A stretch of 64,000 bases of DNA from Okeanomitos corallinicola TIOX110 (GTDB taxonomy: Bacteria > Cyanobacteriota > Cyanobacteriia > Cyanobacteriales > Nostocaceae): assembly GCF_038050375.1 (NCBI RefSeq), contig NZ_CP150886.1, positions 1,653,318 through 1,717,317 on the forward strand. Reading direction: 5' to 3'. Positions 27,361 through 39,091 of the stretch are shown here, in pieces. The notes beneath the pieces are model-generated. The model did no database searches. It was not told the DNA's origin and saw only the letters and a list, made by a program, of their open reading frames with translations. Both the position numbers and the translations under genes were made by a program. Each line of letters starts with the position of its first letter. Position 1 is the first letter of the stretch.

Positions 27361-28530
27361 AGTAGGTAAACAAAAAAAATTAAAGGTGTGTAAAGATAAG
27401 TAAATACGGAAAAACATATATTAGGGTGATGTAAATATGGGGTCAAGGTTAAGGATATTCCTGACAAAAAAACAAGATAGAGAGTTGTTTGACCTGAGAA
27501 CAGCGAAAGTACCGCAGAAAGTAAAAGATAGAGCTGAAGTAATCAGATTAAATGCAGATGGTTGGTATGTGGAAAAAATAGCGGCTCACTTTGATTGGGG
27601 AGAGCAAACAGTAAGAGTCGTGTTGAATAAGTGGGAAAAAGAAGGAATAGAAGGACTCCATGAGTTACCAGGTCGAGGGAGAAAGCCAAAATTGGTGGAA
27701 GCTGACATTGAATATTTAGAAAAATGCTTGAAAGAAGAAGCACAAACTTATAACAGTAAGCAATTAGCAGAAAAACTGGATAAAGAGCGTGGGATAAAAG
27801 TAAGTACCAACACAATCAGACGGGGACTAAAAAAAAAGGGGTGATTTGGAAGCGGATAAGAATAAGTCATCAAGCAAAACAAGATCCAGTGACTCGTGCA
27901 AATAAACAAGCAGATATGGATATGTTAGAACTGGCTGCGGCTAGTGGAGAAATAGACCTAAAATATTTGGATGAATCAGGATTTTCAGCTTGGAGTGATT
28001 CAGGTTATACATACTATCAAAAAGGAGAACAAAAAAAGCTCGAACAAACAAAAAGACGTGGACGCAGAATCAGTATTATTGGGCTATTTCAGCCATTAAT
28101 TAGCTTTATTTATGGTCTAGTAATTGGAGGAGTTAAGCGCAGTTCTTACATCAAAATGATGGAACAAGAGGCGCAAGAAGCATCTGAAAGTAAACGAATG
28201 AGAGTCATAGTTCAAGATAATGGACGAATACATTGTTGTAAAGAAGTTCAGGCATTATGGACAAAGTGGGAACAAATGGGTTTATATATGTTTTTCCTTC
28301 CTAAATATTGCTCGGAAATGAATCCAATTGAATTAGAATGGCAACATCTTAAACGAGATGAAATTGCTGGAAAAATGTTTGAGGATGAATTAGAACTAGC
28401 GTATGCAGTTATGGATGGTGTTGAAACCAGAGGTAAAAAAGGAAAACACCGGACAGAACGTACTAAATTTAACAAAGCCAATTAGGTTAACTTTTCTTTA
28501 CATACCTTTAAATTTTTCTGTTAACCTACT
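27361..28530 (+). mobile_element. IS630-type insertion sequence (1170 bp)
   Basis: The ends are near-perfect inverted repeats of about 40 bp: left AGTAGGTAAACA...AAAGGTGTGTAAAG, and right complement AGTAGGTTAACAG...AAAGGTATGTAAAG. The element is flanked by the dinucleotide TA on each side (27359-27360 and 28531-28532), the target duplication of IS630/Tc1/mariner elements. It carries a two-frame transposase gene and has inserted in island gene 3. The intact ends and recoverable host reading frame argue for a fairly recent arrival. Confidence 0.92.
27437..28485 (+). CDS. IS630-family transposase, two frames joined by probable -1 frameshift
   Basis: Frame A (27437-27844, 135 aa) is an HTH region (EKIAAHFDWGEQTVRVVLNKW, LHELPGRGRKPKL). 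Frame B (27841-28485, 214 aa) is the DDE domain with LKYLDESGFSAW, VIVQDNGRIH and EMNPIELEWQHLKRDE supplying the D, D and E. They overlap at a run of nine A followed by GGGG near 27829-27841, where a -1 shift would fuse GLKKKG to VIWKRIR. This is the usual expression mode in several IS630 groups. The full product would be about 349 aa. Confidence 0.9.
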
Positions 28531-28989
28531 TACATCACTCGAAGAATTAAATAAAAAAGTTGAATATAAACTCAAGCTAGATCAGGAGAGAGGTAAAGAT
28601 AGAGATTTTCTAGGTGTTGTTTATACAACTTGTGAAAATGTCCGATCAATAAAAACTAATGATAACATCAAGGCTTTTTGTGTGTATGATACAGGTAATA
28701 AACATGATATTTCCCATGCAGATATTTGCCAAACTATATCTAGTCGTGTGGAAGGAAGTAGAATGCGTTTTAAATTAAGAAAAGCTTTTTCCGAGAAACC
28801 AGTAACACTAGATGTTGTGTTTACAACTGCTAATAACCGAGAATAATTGATATTCCTGCTGAGTTGAAAAAATAAACAATATTAAGAATTACTATTATAG
28901 TCTTTTTATACCAAAAATAGCTTAATTTTTGTTAAAATCTATAAGTACCGATATCTATTAATTGTAGAAAATATTAGGAGCTAAAACCA

Positions 28990-30120
28990 ATGGTAAATAC
29001 TAAAAACAAACCCGTTGAGCATCAATTATCTGAATATATAAATCGCTTACAAAACGGGCAAACATTGCTTAAAGATACTCCAGAAAACGTAATTGAAGTT
29101 GTTGGCATTCTCAAAAGCTATGGTGTGGTTTTAGATGCCTATTCTAAAAATCTTATTTACATTGCAGAAAATCAATTTTTAGTATTTTTCCCATTCTTTA
29201 AATATTTTAACGGCGAAGTTTCTATTAATACATTATTCCGTCATTGGTGGCATGATAGGATTAATTTTGAATATGCAGAATACTGTATGAAAACCATGAT
29301 GTGGCATGGTGGTGGTGGTTTAGATAGTTATTTAGATACTCCAGAATTTGCAGACAGCGCAAAAATAGTTATTGCTGCTAAATTTAAAATTAATCCTTTT
29401 GTTTTAGGACTGGATAAACTGTTTCCCGATTTTCTCATAGAACAGTTGAGAGTATCTGCTTATTACAGTGGTTTAGGTCAATTTTGGCGAGTGATGGCTG
29501 ATATCTTTCTGAGTTTATCAGACCTGTATGACCAAGGTAAAATTAAATCAATTCCTGATGTCGTCAATCATATTAAAGCTGGGTTAGTCCAAGATGCTTT
29601 AAAACCCATTACTTACGATGTCAAAATTAATGGCAAAGTTTATGATCTGATTCCTAAATCTGTAGGATTAACATTTTTAGCAGATACAGCAATTCCCTAT
29701 GTAGAAGCGATATTTTTCCGAGGAACACCATTTTTGGGTACGGTTTCTTTAAATGCCCAAGCATATCAAATTCCCCCAGATCAGGCAAGATTTCAATATG
29801 GTGCATTGTACGCAGATCCTTTACCTATCGGTGGTGCGGGTATTCCTCCCACATTATTAATGCAAGATATGCGCCATTATTTACCAGAATATTTACATGA
29901 GGTTTACCGTCGTAGTCTGCGAGGTGAAGATGACTTACGGGTACAAATTTGTATGAGTTTCCAAAAGTCAATGTTTTGCGTGACTTCAGCTGCTATTTTA
30001 GGACTAATGCCTTATCCTGTGCATACGGAAGATCAATCTGAGAAAACGGCTAATCTTGTTTATTTAGAAAAATGGATGGAAAGATTCCAAACTTCCCGTT
30101 TATTAGAGGTAAATAAATAG
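28990..30120 (+). CDS. cupB: CO2 hydration protein CupB (ChpX)
   Basis: The product (376 aa) is a CO2-hydration protein of the ChpX/CupB type. Recognisable parts are HWWHDRINFEYAEYCMKTMM, GGGLDSYLDTPEF and FRGTPFLGTVSLNAQAYQIP, and the length fits CupB rather than the ~430-aa CupA. It binds the NdhF4/NdhD4 module of NDH-1MS' and converts CO2 to bicarbonate at the thylakoid surface. AGGAG lies about 9 bp before the ATG. Normally next to ndhD4, it is here cut off from it by the island, so it may need its own promoter in 28847-28989. Confidence 0.92.
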   Translation: MVNTKNKPVEHQLSEYINRLQNGQTLLKDTPENVIEVVGILKSYGVVLDAYSKNLIYIAENQFLVFFPFFKYFNGEVSINTLFRHWWHDRINFEYAEYCMKTMMWHGGGGLDSYLDTPEFADSAKIVIAAKFKINPFVLGLDKLFPDFLIEQLRVSAYYSGLGQFWRVMADIFLSLSDLYDQGKIKSIPDVVNHIKAGLVQDALKPITYDVKINGKVYDLIPKSVGLTFLADTAIPYVEAIFFRGTPFLGTVSLNAQAYQIPPDQARFQYGALYADPLPIGGAGIPPTLLMQDMRHYLPEYLHEVYRRSLRGEDDLRVQICMSFQKSMFCVTSAAILGLMPYPVHTEDQSEKTANLVYLEKWMERFQTSRLLEVNK

Positions 30121-30196
30121 GAGGTTGATAGAGTAAAGTATTTTTTCCCAGTCACGAAACTAGGAAAAATTCATAAACATGATATAAAAATCTTCT

Positions 30197-31081
30197 ATGA
30201 CAATTAACAAACGCCAAATCCCGATTTTTTTCAACTTTGCTAAATCTAACCTATCTCATAAATTTATGTTGATAGGTTTAGCTATGACTATTTCGTTTAT
30301 CTTTCTGGCTTTTTTCGCGCCGGTTTTTCAAAGTTGGGGATGGTTACAAAACCCTAAAGAATTTTTAAGTAACCCTATTCATGATTTACCTTCCGCTAAA
30401 CATTGGTTTGGTACAAGTCGCTTAGGTTATGATGTGTTTTCGAGAACTATTTTTGGCGCACAAGCGGCTTTACAGGTAGTTTTTTTAGCTACTGCATTAA
30501 GTATGGTTGTGGGTGTACCTTTAGGGATGGTAAGCGGTTATTTGGGGGGAAAACTAGATAAAGCTTTGCTATTTCTCATGGATAGTATTTATACTCTACC
30601 GGGTTTATTACTATCTGTGACTTTAGCTTTTGTGGTCGGAAGAGGAATTTTTAATGCGGCGATCGCTATCAGTATAGCCTATATTCCCCAATATTATCGC
30701 GTAGTTCGTAACCACACTGTCAGCGTGAAAACTGAAGTCTATATCGAAGCAGCGCAAGCGATGGGTGCTTCTACCTGGGTTGTACTGTCAAGATATTTAT
30801 TTTTCAACGTTATTCAAAGTGTTCCCGTCCTCTTTACACTCAATGCCGCAGATGCAATATTAGTTTTAGGTGGTTTAGGTTTTTTGGGTTTAGGATTACC
30901 GGAAGATGTCCCAGAGTGGGGTTATGATTTAAAACAAGCTTTGGAAGCTTTACCCACAGGTATTTGGTGGACTACCCTGTTTCCCGGTTTAGCAATGACA
31001 ACTATGGTAGTAGGGTTATCACTACTTGGTGAAGGGTTAAATGAGTTTGTCAATCCTCGTCTGAGAAGAGAAAATAGATAG
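30197..31081 (+). CDS. ABC transporter permease, DppC/OppC type
   Basis: The product (294 aa) has six predicted membrane helices and the inner-membrane permease signature EAAQAMGASTWVVLSRYLFFNV (EAA motif, about 190-205), which docks with the ATPase. The N-terminal FFAPVFQSW..WFGTSRLGYDVFSRTIFGA region is typical of peptide/nickel (DppC) permeases. No ATPase or binding protein gene is nearby, so partners must lie elsewhere, as is common in cyanobacteria. It may share a transcript with cupB (76 bp gap). Confidence 0.88.
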   Translation: MTINKRQIPIFFNFAKSNLSHKFMLIGLAMTISFIFLAFFAPVFQSWGWLQNPKEFLSNPIHDLPSAKHWFGTSRLGYDVFSRTIFGAQAALQVVFLATALSMVVGVPLGMVSGYLGGKLDKALLFLMDSIYTLPGLLLSVTLAFVVGRGIFNAAIAISIAYIPQYYRVVRNHTVSVKTEVYIEAAQAMGASTWVVLSRYLFFNVIQSVPVLFTLNAADAILVLGGLGFLGLGLPEDVPEWGYDLKQALEALPTGIWWTTLFPGLAMTTMVVGLSLLGEGLNEFVNPRLRRENR

Positions 31082-31127
31082 TTGGTGATTGGTGACTGGG
31101 TACAATTAACTAAGATTAATAAATGTC

Positions 31128-31151
31128 AGGGTTTAGCAGTGCTAAATCCCT
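31128..31151 (+). terminator. Stem-loop after the permease gene
   Basis: AGGGTTTAGCA pairs with TGCTAAATCCCT (one bulge) around a very small loop, 46 bp past the permease stop. It could act as a terminator, and I have seen similar palindromes dispersed in cyanobacterial genomes. There is no T-tract. Confidence 0.4.
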
Positions 31152-31190
31152 ACAAATTACAACTGATATTTGACAAATTGAGAGACTATT

Positions 31191-31373
31191 GTGAACGATA
31201 AATTTACTTTAATTGCAGCTGCTACTGGTGGTTTAATGCTTTCTGTTGCTTTATCTGGAATTCTCAGAGGTGAACCAGTGACAGGTTTACAAAATCACAG
31301 TCTGAGTGCAAATCAAATTACTCATGTGCAAATGGTTGGTAAGAAAAACCATAATCACAGAAATCAAGGTTAG
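31191..31373 (+). CDS. Possible small exported protein (60 aa)
   Basis: The GTG-started frame has a hydrophobic segment (FTLIAAATGGLMLSVALSGI, about 4-23) and then a polar His/Asn-rich tail (HVQMVGKKNHNHRNQG). It could be a small secreted or membrane-anchored protein. No family is recognised and the ribosome binding site (GAGAG) is moderate. It may be spurious. Confidence 0.4.
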   Translation: MNDKFTLIAAATGGLMLSVALSGILRGEPVTGLQNHSLSANQITHVQMVGKKNHNHRNQG

Positions 31374-31471
31374 TTATTGCTGAAGATTTATGTCTTTGGA
31401 TATTTTTTATTAAACGCAGATGAACACAGATAAACGCGGATAATAGATCATTTTTATTTCCGCTTGCTTAT

Positions 31472-34057
31472 CTATTTTAGATTGACGTTTGCGACTTGGA
31501 GAATTTTATCAATGTCCTCAATTTTAATAAAAATATCTTCAGCAAATTCTTGAGGATAGATAAAATGATGTAAATACCAACCAGGTAAACTTTCCCCAAT
31601 GAGATAATAATAATCCAAACTAACTAAATTACTAATCCACCAATAACAATGATATACATAATTTGGTGAAAATAACTCAATTACTTTAGTACCCGGTTGA
31701 CAAAATACTAAGTTCGTTAAACCGCTACCATGAGGAGAAATAATAATCTCTGCTTGGGAAAATAATAAAGCTTGTTCTGCAACTGTCATTGATTCTAAGG
31801 TTACTGTTTCAAAACCATAGGATTTTAGTAGGTTTAAAATTTCATCTTCATTGATAATTCTGCGACTTTTCGCTAATTTACGAGTAATATAAATGCGTTT
31901 TTGATTATTACTAGAAATATGACCAGAAATTGTTTTTAAAAACTTGGCTTGTAAAAAATCACAAGTCCATTTTGGCATCCATGCAACACAACCAGGAAAA
32001 GATGGTACAATTAATTCTCTAGCTTGTAAATGTTGAACTTCTCGAATATTGATTTGTTTATTTTCCGGTATTTGTAATTTATTTAAAGTCTCTTGTTGAA
32101 AGGGTAATCTATTCTCTACTACAAAATAATCTATATCTGCAAAATCATAATTACTAATTCTTAATAACTCCCATCTTGGTAAAACATCCAACATCCAATG
32201 AAAATAAACATGATTTGTTAATCCTGCTAAAACAGCAACTTTACCATCAATAAAATGAATAGGAGGTAATTTTTGTGTTGCTAAAATAGGATGTTGACTA
32301 GGATGTTGATCAGGATGGTTAGGACTTAATATAGGGAAATGGGGAGAAATATCACCTAAAAAATGTGATTCATCTACAATAATAGCAGACTCGGTTTGAT
32401 CTGAACTCAACCAAAATCTACCTTGGGGAATTTTAACTACGTACGACGATGGGATTTTAACTGAGTTACCAAATCTAAAACTATAATGTATTTGATTATT
32501 AATAGATTTGGGATAGGTTAATTTTACATCTATTTCTGGATAAATATTAATATAATTTTCTCTGTTAAATAAATTGTTGTTATCTAACCATTCTTCTGTG
32601 GATTTATAAAAACTGCTGGGACTATTAACCAGAGGATTTTCTGTAATGTCAAATTTTCCAACCTCAGATAAGTTAGTTATAAGTTCATCTACGAGAGGTG
32701 TAATAGATGAATTACTTTTTATAGCTTGCTGAAAATAAAACTCTGCTTCTTCAGCTTGATTATTGTTACCCAAAATAAAGCCTAAATAAGCTAAAGTTAA
32801 GGAAGAATTTGGTTCTAGGTTAAGTTGCTGTTGTAATACATTAATTGCTTGTAAAAAATCACCATTTTTAAATAAGGCAATTCCCAAAAAATGGTATGCT
32901 TCTGTTAAATTAGAATTGATTTCTATGGCTGTTTCTAAATTAATGATTGCTTTTTGATAATCTTCTAATTTTAACCAGCACTTACCCAAAATAAAATAAA
33001 TTTCTTCCTGTTCATATACATCAGCCAAATTTTCTAAAATTGTAATTGCTTTTATAGGTTGATTTTGATTTAACAATAAATTACTGATTTCTAAGCAAGT
33101 TGATAAATTGCTAGGTTCATTCTCTAAGATATTTTGCAGTAGCTGTAAGGAAATTTCTGGATAAATATTTACAATAAGTTTATGTATTAACAAATATAAT
33201 TCTCTAATTTCAGGATGGGAATTATGCAAGGATTTAATCAGTTGCATACCATCAATAATAGTCTGTTTTGAATTGATAATAGTGTTCTCAGGGATTTGGG
33301 TTAATGCTTGACAGAAATCTGGTTGTAATTTGATAGCTTGTTGTAGATAATTAACTGCTGCTTGGAAATCACCTTGATGTAAGGATACTAAACCTAAATC
33401 GCTGAAAGCAGGTGCATAATCATTTTGGATTTTAATAACATTCAAAAAACAATCTTTGGCTAATTCCCATGCTTGAATATGACAATAGCATAATCCTAAT
33501 TGATAATAATGAAAATAATCTGAATTTAAAGAAATTGCATTTTGATAGTTTTCAATAGCATGATTAAATTCTCCTAATTTCTGCCAGATATAAGCTTGCT
33601 GAATATATGCTTCTAAATAATCTGGTTGAAGTTGAATTACATTTTGCCAACAGGAAATAGCGGTTTCTAAATCACCTTGATTTGCTATTATATGACCTAA
33701 TTTATAATATACTTCGGCTTGATTATCATCCCATTCTAGAATAGCTGTGTAAATTTTTTGGGAGATTTCAAATTTCTGAATCTCAAAATATCTTTGAGCT
33801 TGATTTTCAAGGAAATCAATAAATTCTATTAATTGAAAATCTTCACTTTCCAAATCTATATTTGCAAAACTTGATAACCATGTCATCTGACATTGTTCTT
33901 CATCTCCTTGTAACAACCAAGATAAACCTAAATACCAATATAAATAAATTTCATTGGGTGCTAACTCCAGACATTGTTCATAAAGATTGATAGCAATGGT
34001 AAAATCTTCTTGTTGTAAATAAATGTCTGCTTGTTTTTGTAGTTGTTGAATATCCAT
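31472..34057 (-). CDS. TPR-repeat protein fused to a GT61-type glycosyltransferase
   Basis: The product (861 aa) starts with about twelve TPR units (1-470; for example AYYKLGHIIANQGDLETAIS, AFSDLGLVSLHQGDFQAAVN). A C-terminal GT61/DUF563 domain (about 540-861) follows, with YFHWMLDVLPRWELLR, ITRKLAKSRRIINEDEIL and IISPHGSGLTNLVFCQPGTK. Such proteins are thought to transfer sugars, with the TPR part as scaffold. There is no signal peptide, so a cytoplasmic or membrane-associated role is likely. Substrate unknown. It diverges from the glucokinase gene. Confidence 0.85.
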   Translation of the reverse strand: MDIQQLQKQADIYLQQEDFTIAINLYEQCLELAPNEIYLYWYLGLSWLLQGDEEQCQMTWLSSFANIDLESEDFQLIEFIDFLENQAQRYFEIQKFEISQKIYTAILEWDDNQAEVYYKLGHIIANQGDLETAISCWQNVIQLQPDYLEAYIQQAYIWQKLGEFNHAIENYQNAISLNSDYFHYYQLGLCYCHIQAWELAKDCFLNVIKIQNDYAPAFSDLGLVSLHQGDFQAAVNYLQQAIKLQPDFCQALTQIPENTIINSKQTIIDGMQLIKSLHNSHPEIRELYLLIHKLIVNIYPEISLQLLQNILENEPSNLSTCLEISNLLLNQNQPIKAITILENLADVYEQEEIYFILGKCWLKLEDYQKAIINLETAIEINSNLTEAYHFLGIALFKNGDFLQAINVLQQQLNLEPNSSLTLAYLGFILGNNNQAEEAEFYFQQAIKSNSSITPLVDELITNLSEVGKFDITENPLVNSPSSFYKSTEEWLDNNNLFNRENYINIYPEIDVKLTYPKSINNQIHYSFRFGNSVKIPSSYVVKIPQGRFWLSSDQTESAIIVDESHFLGDISPHFPILSPNHPDQHPSQHPILATQKLPPIHFIDGKVAVLAGLTNHVYFHWMLDVLPRWELLRISNYDFADIDYFVVENRLPFQQETLNKLQIPENKQINIREVQHLQARELIVPSFPGCVAWMPKWTCDFLQAKFLKTISGHISSNNQKRIYITRKLAKSRRIINEDEILNLLKSYGFETVTLESMTVAEQALLFSQAEIIISPHGSGLTNLVFCQPGTKVIELFSPNYVYHCYWWISNLVSLDYYYLIGESLPGWYLHHFIYPQEFAEDIFIKIEDIDKILQVANVNLK

Positions 34058-34160
34058 AAAATTTCATGTTAAATATTTTATCGTTTTAACTTTATTGTTT
34101 TCATCATCTCTAACTATTAAGTATAAAATATAAAGTTGATTAAAATTTAGGAAAGCACCT

Positions 34161-35048
34161 GTGCAGCAAGTTATCGGTATTGATTTAGGGGGAACAGCGA
34201 TTAAGTTAGGACTGTTTACAGCAAATGGTAGTTGTTTGAAATCCATCACTGTAGATACTCCCCAACCTGCAACACCAGCAGCGGTATTATCTCAAATGAT
34301 AGATGCGATCGCACAAATTGATCCAGATAATCACAGTATAGCGATAGGTGTGGGAACTCCTGGGCCTGCTGATGCTGGAGGAAGGGTTGCCAAAGTGGCG
34401 ATTAATCTGGCAGGATGGCATGATGTACCTTTAGCAGATTGGTTAGAAGCGAAAACAGGTAAACCTACTATCCTCGCTAATGATGCTAACTGTGCAGGTT
34501 TGGGAGAAGCTTGGTTAGGTGCAGGCCGTAATTTCGATAATTTGATTTTACTAACTTTAGGGACTGGGGTTGGTGGTGCAATTATTCTTGATGGTAAACT
34601 ATTTGTTGGTCATCAAGGTGCAGCAGCAGAATTAGGTTTAATTAGTTTAAATCCTGACGGTCCAATGTGTAATAGTGGAAATCAAGGTTCTCTAGAACAG
34701 TATGCTTGTATATCTGCTATTCGTCGTCGGACTGGAAAAGAACCCGCAGAATTAGGTAAACTTGCCCAAAATGGTGATCTGGAAGCATTGACATTTTGGC
34801 AAGAGTATGGTAAGGATTTGGGAATCGGTTTAACAAGTTTAATATATGTACTCACACCCCAAGCGGTAATTATTGGTGGTGGTGTCAGTGCTAGTTTTGA
34901 ATATTTTTTACCATCTATGCAAGCAGAAATAGAAAAGCGGGTTTTACCCACATCCCGTTTAGGTTTGCAAATTTTACCAGCAGAATTGGGTAATTCAGCG
35001 GGAATGGTAGGTGCGGCTAAGTTAGCATGGGGAATAGGTGACAGGTGA
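34161..35048 (+). CDS. ROK-family sugar kinase (glucokinase-like)
   Basis: GTG start, 295 aa. The ATP/sugar motifs are QQVIGIDLGGTAIKLGLF, LANDANCAGLGEAWLGAG (catalytic Asp in NDAN) and LTLGTGVGGAIILDG. The usual ROK zinc motif (CxCGxxGCxE) is degraded to MCNSGNQGSLEQYA, so the classic zinc site is absent. Phosphorylation of glucose or a similar sugar is expected. The last codons and the TGA stop (…GGT GAC AGG TGA) are supplied by a GGTGACA repeat, so the native C-terminus may have been replaced. Confidence 0.88.
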   Translation: MQQVIGIDLGGTAIKLGLFTANGSCLKSITVDTPQPATPAAVLSQMIDAIAQIDPDNHSIAIGVGTPGPADAGGRVAKVAINLAGWHDVPLADWLEAKTGKPTILANDANCAGLGEAWLGAGRNFDNLILLTLGTGVGGAIILDGKLFVGHQGAAAELGLISLNPDGPMCNSGNQGSLEQYACISAIRRRTGKEPAELGKLAQNGDLEALTFWQEYGKDLGIGLTSLIYVLTPQAVIIGGGVSASFEYFLPSMQAEIEKRVLPTSRLGLQILPAELGNSAGMVGAAKLAWGIGDR

Positions 35049-35074
35049 CAGGTGACAGGTGACAGGTGACAGGT
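35037..35074. repeat. GGTGACA array overlapping the end of the ROK gene
   Basis: Five GGTGACA units begin inside the last codons of the kinase gene and continue downstream. The gene stops on a TGA within the second unit. Confidence 0.9.
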
Positions 35075-35161
35075 AAGAGAAAGAAGAATTGAAGAATAAA
35101 GAACTAATTTTTCTCCCCCTCTCCCTATCTCCCTATCTCCCCATCTCCAATACCAAAATAA

Positions 35162-37242
<2,081 letters not shown>

Positions 37243-38994
37243 GTGAAAAAACTCGTTAGCTTAGTATTATTTAATTGTCTGTTTACCTCCTCTGTTGCTT
37301 TAGCTCAAACACCACTCCTAGTAGTTTTTCCCCCAAGCAACTACCAAACCAGTACAGAAAAAATATTTTTTATCGGTACAGCACCCCCTGATGGAGAGGT
37401 GTTGATCAATGGTCAGTCTGTTAAGCGTAGTCAAGCCGGTCATTTTTCTCCTAGCCTACCATTACAGTTAGGGGAGAATGTGTTTAGGGTACGTTACCAA
37501 GATCAGGAACAGGAGATTAAGGTAACAAGAATTTCTACTCAACCAGAATTGCCCACAAGGTTAGGATTTGTTAAGGATTCTTTGACTCCTACTGCTGATG
37601 TTGCTAGATTACCGGGAGAATTGATTTGCTTTAGTGCAATAGCACCTCCCAGAGCTATTGTCTCTGTTAAGTTGGCTAATCAAACTATTCCCTTGTCATT
37701 ACAACCTTCACAGGCAAAGTTACCTGCTAATTCAGGTGTACTAACGGGACTGAATCAACCTACTGCTTCTAGTCCTAACAAATATCAAGGGTGTACAACA
37801 GTGGCCAATGCTGCTAATTTGGGACAACCTCAATATAGTTTGACATTAAAGGGTCAAACGATCACCGAATCTAGCCAGGGTAAGGTGACAATTCTTTCAC
37901 CTGCACAGTTAGCAGTAGCTGAGGTTACAGCAACTTCAGGGGTAGCTCGCACGGGTTCTAGCACTGACTATTCTCGACTCACACCGCTACCACAAGGAAC
38001 TAGGTCCAATGTGACTGGTAGGGATGGCGATTGGTTACGTTTAGATTATGGGGGTTGGATTAATAGCAAGGAGACTAAAATTATACCAGGTGCTATACCA
38101 CCAAAAACGATAATTCGTAGTGTTGGATATCGTCGCTTGGCCCGTGAGACAGAAATACGTTTTCCTTTACAAACTGCTGTACCTGTAAGTGTGGAACAGG
38201 GCGATCGCACCTTTAGCCTAACTCTTCACAATACCACTGCTCAAACAGATACAATTCGTTTAGATGATGATCCTATTATTTCTCGCTTGGACTGGCAACA
38301 GGTGAACCAGGAACAGGTGAAATATACTTTTAACCTCAAAAATCTCCAACAATGGGGATATAAGCTGAAATACGATAATACGACACTGGTTTTGACTTTG
38401 CGTCATGCCCCTAATATTCTCAACAGAAAACATCTGCCTTTATCTGGTATCAAAATTTTACTTGATCCTGGTCACGGTGGTAAGGAATCTGGTGCAATTG
38501 GACCTACAGGACTACCAGAAAAAGATGTCAATTTGATAGTTTCTAAGTTGATGCGGGATGAGTTGGTCAGGAAAGGTGCAATAGTAGTAATGACTAGGGA
38601 AGATGATCGGGATGTGTCTTTGGTAGAACGTCAGCAGATGATTGAAAAAGAAGAACCAGCAATCGCACTTTCTATCCATTACAATGCTTTACCCGCTGAT
38701 GGTGATGCAGAAAATACCAAAGGTTTTGGGAGTTTTTGGTATCATCCCCAAGCCCATAGTTTAGCTATATTTTTACAAAATTATGTGGTTAATAAACTTG
38801 GTAAGCCTTATTATGGTGTGTTTTGGAATAATTTAGCTTTGACTCGTCCTGCTGCTGCTCCTTCTGTATTATTAGAGTTGGGTTTTATGATTAACCCACA
38901 GGAGTTTGAGGAGATAATCAATCCGCAAGAACAGAAGAAGATGGCTAAGACTTTAGCGGATGGGGTGACTGAGTGGTTTAGAAATGCTCAGTAA
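37243..38994 (+). CDS. N-acetylmuramoyl-L-alanine amidase with AMIN-like region
   Basis: GTG start, 583 aa, with a clear signal peptide (MKKLVSLVLFNCLFTSSVALAQ). Beta-rich modules follow (a Big/SH3-like region about 25-300 and an AMIN-like domain about 300-400). The C-terminal Amidase_3 domain (about 405-580) has zinc ligands in LDPGHGGKESGA (His, Glu) and LSIHYNA (His), and catalytic Glu in LLELGFMINP. It cuts the amide between muramic acid and the stem peptide, acting in the periplasm in cell separation and, in filamentous species, septal junctions. It belongs to the AmiC type by layout. Confidence 0.9.
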   Translation: MKKLVSLVLFNCLFTSSVALAQTPLLVVFPPSNYQTSTEKIFFIGTAPPDGEVLINGQSVKRSQAGHFSPSLPLQLGENVFRVRYQDQEQEIKVTRISTQPELPTRLGFVKDSLTPTADVARLPGELICFSAIAPPRAIVSVKLANQTIPLSLQPSQAKLPANSGVLTGLNQPTASSPNKYQGCTTVANAANLGQPQYSLTLKGQTITESSQGKVTILSPAQLAVAEVTATSGVARTGSSTDYSRLTPLPQGTRSNVTGRDGDWLRLDYGGWINSKETKIIPGAIPPKTIIRSVGYRRLARETEIRFPLQTAVPVSVEQGDRTFSLTLHNTTAQTDTIRLDDDPIISRLDWQQVNQEQVKYTFNLKNLQQWGYKLKYDNTTLVLTLRHAPNILNRKHLPLSGIKILLDPGHGGKESGAIGPTGLPEKDVNLIVSKLMRDELVRKGAIVVMTREDDRDVSLVERQQMIEKEEPAIALSIHYNALPADGDAENTKGFGSFWYHPQAHSLAIFLQNYVVNKLGKPYYGVFWNNLALTRPAAAPSVLLELGFMINPQEFEEIINPQEQKKMAKTLADGVTEWFRNAQ

Positions 38995-39062
38995 GGAAGA
39001 GTTTCGCGCAAAGGTGCTAAGGAGCAAAGACGCGAAGGAAGAGGAGACTAATTATTTTTAAT

Positions 39063-39083
39063 GTTGGGTTTTGATAACCCAAC
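39063..39083. terminator. Bidirectional terminator-like hairpin
   Basis: GTTGGGTT and AACCCAAC pair perfectly around TTGAT between the convergent amidase and DUF2085 genes. Just before it (39000-39045) is a GCGCAAAGG-type dispersed repeat. Confidence 0.5.
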
Positions 39084-39091
39084 CTACTTAA

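Larger units (their letters stand above)
27114..28846 (+). pseudogene. Island gene 3, unknown, interrupted by an IS630-type element
   Basis: The 5' part (27114-27360) and 3' part (28533-28846) are two halves of one gene. Removing 27361-28532 (the element plus one TA copy) joins them in frame: ...RKTY then TSLEELNKKVEYKLK..., giving a protein of 186 aa. The 5' half as it stands would end after two codons read from the element (83 aa). Cysteines cluster in the N-terminus (MNCSEI..NRCKF..SQCNCEK), suggesting a possible metal site. The C-terminal half (FLGVVYTTCENVRSI, ICQTISSRVEGSRMRFKLRKA) looks folded. I recognise no family. Confidence 0.8.
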
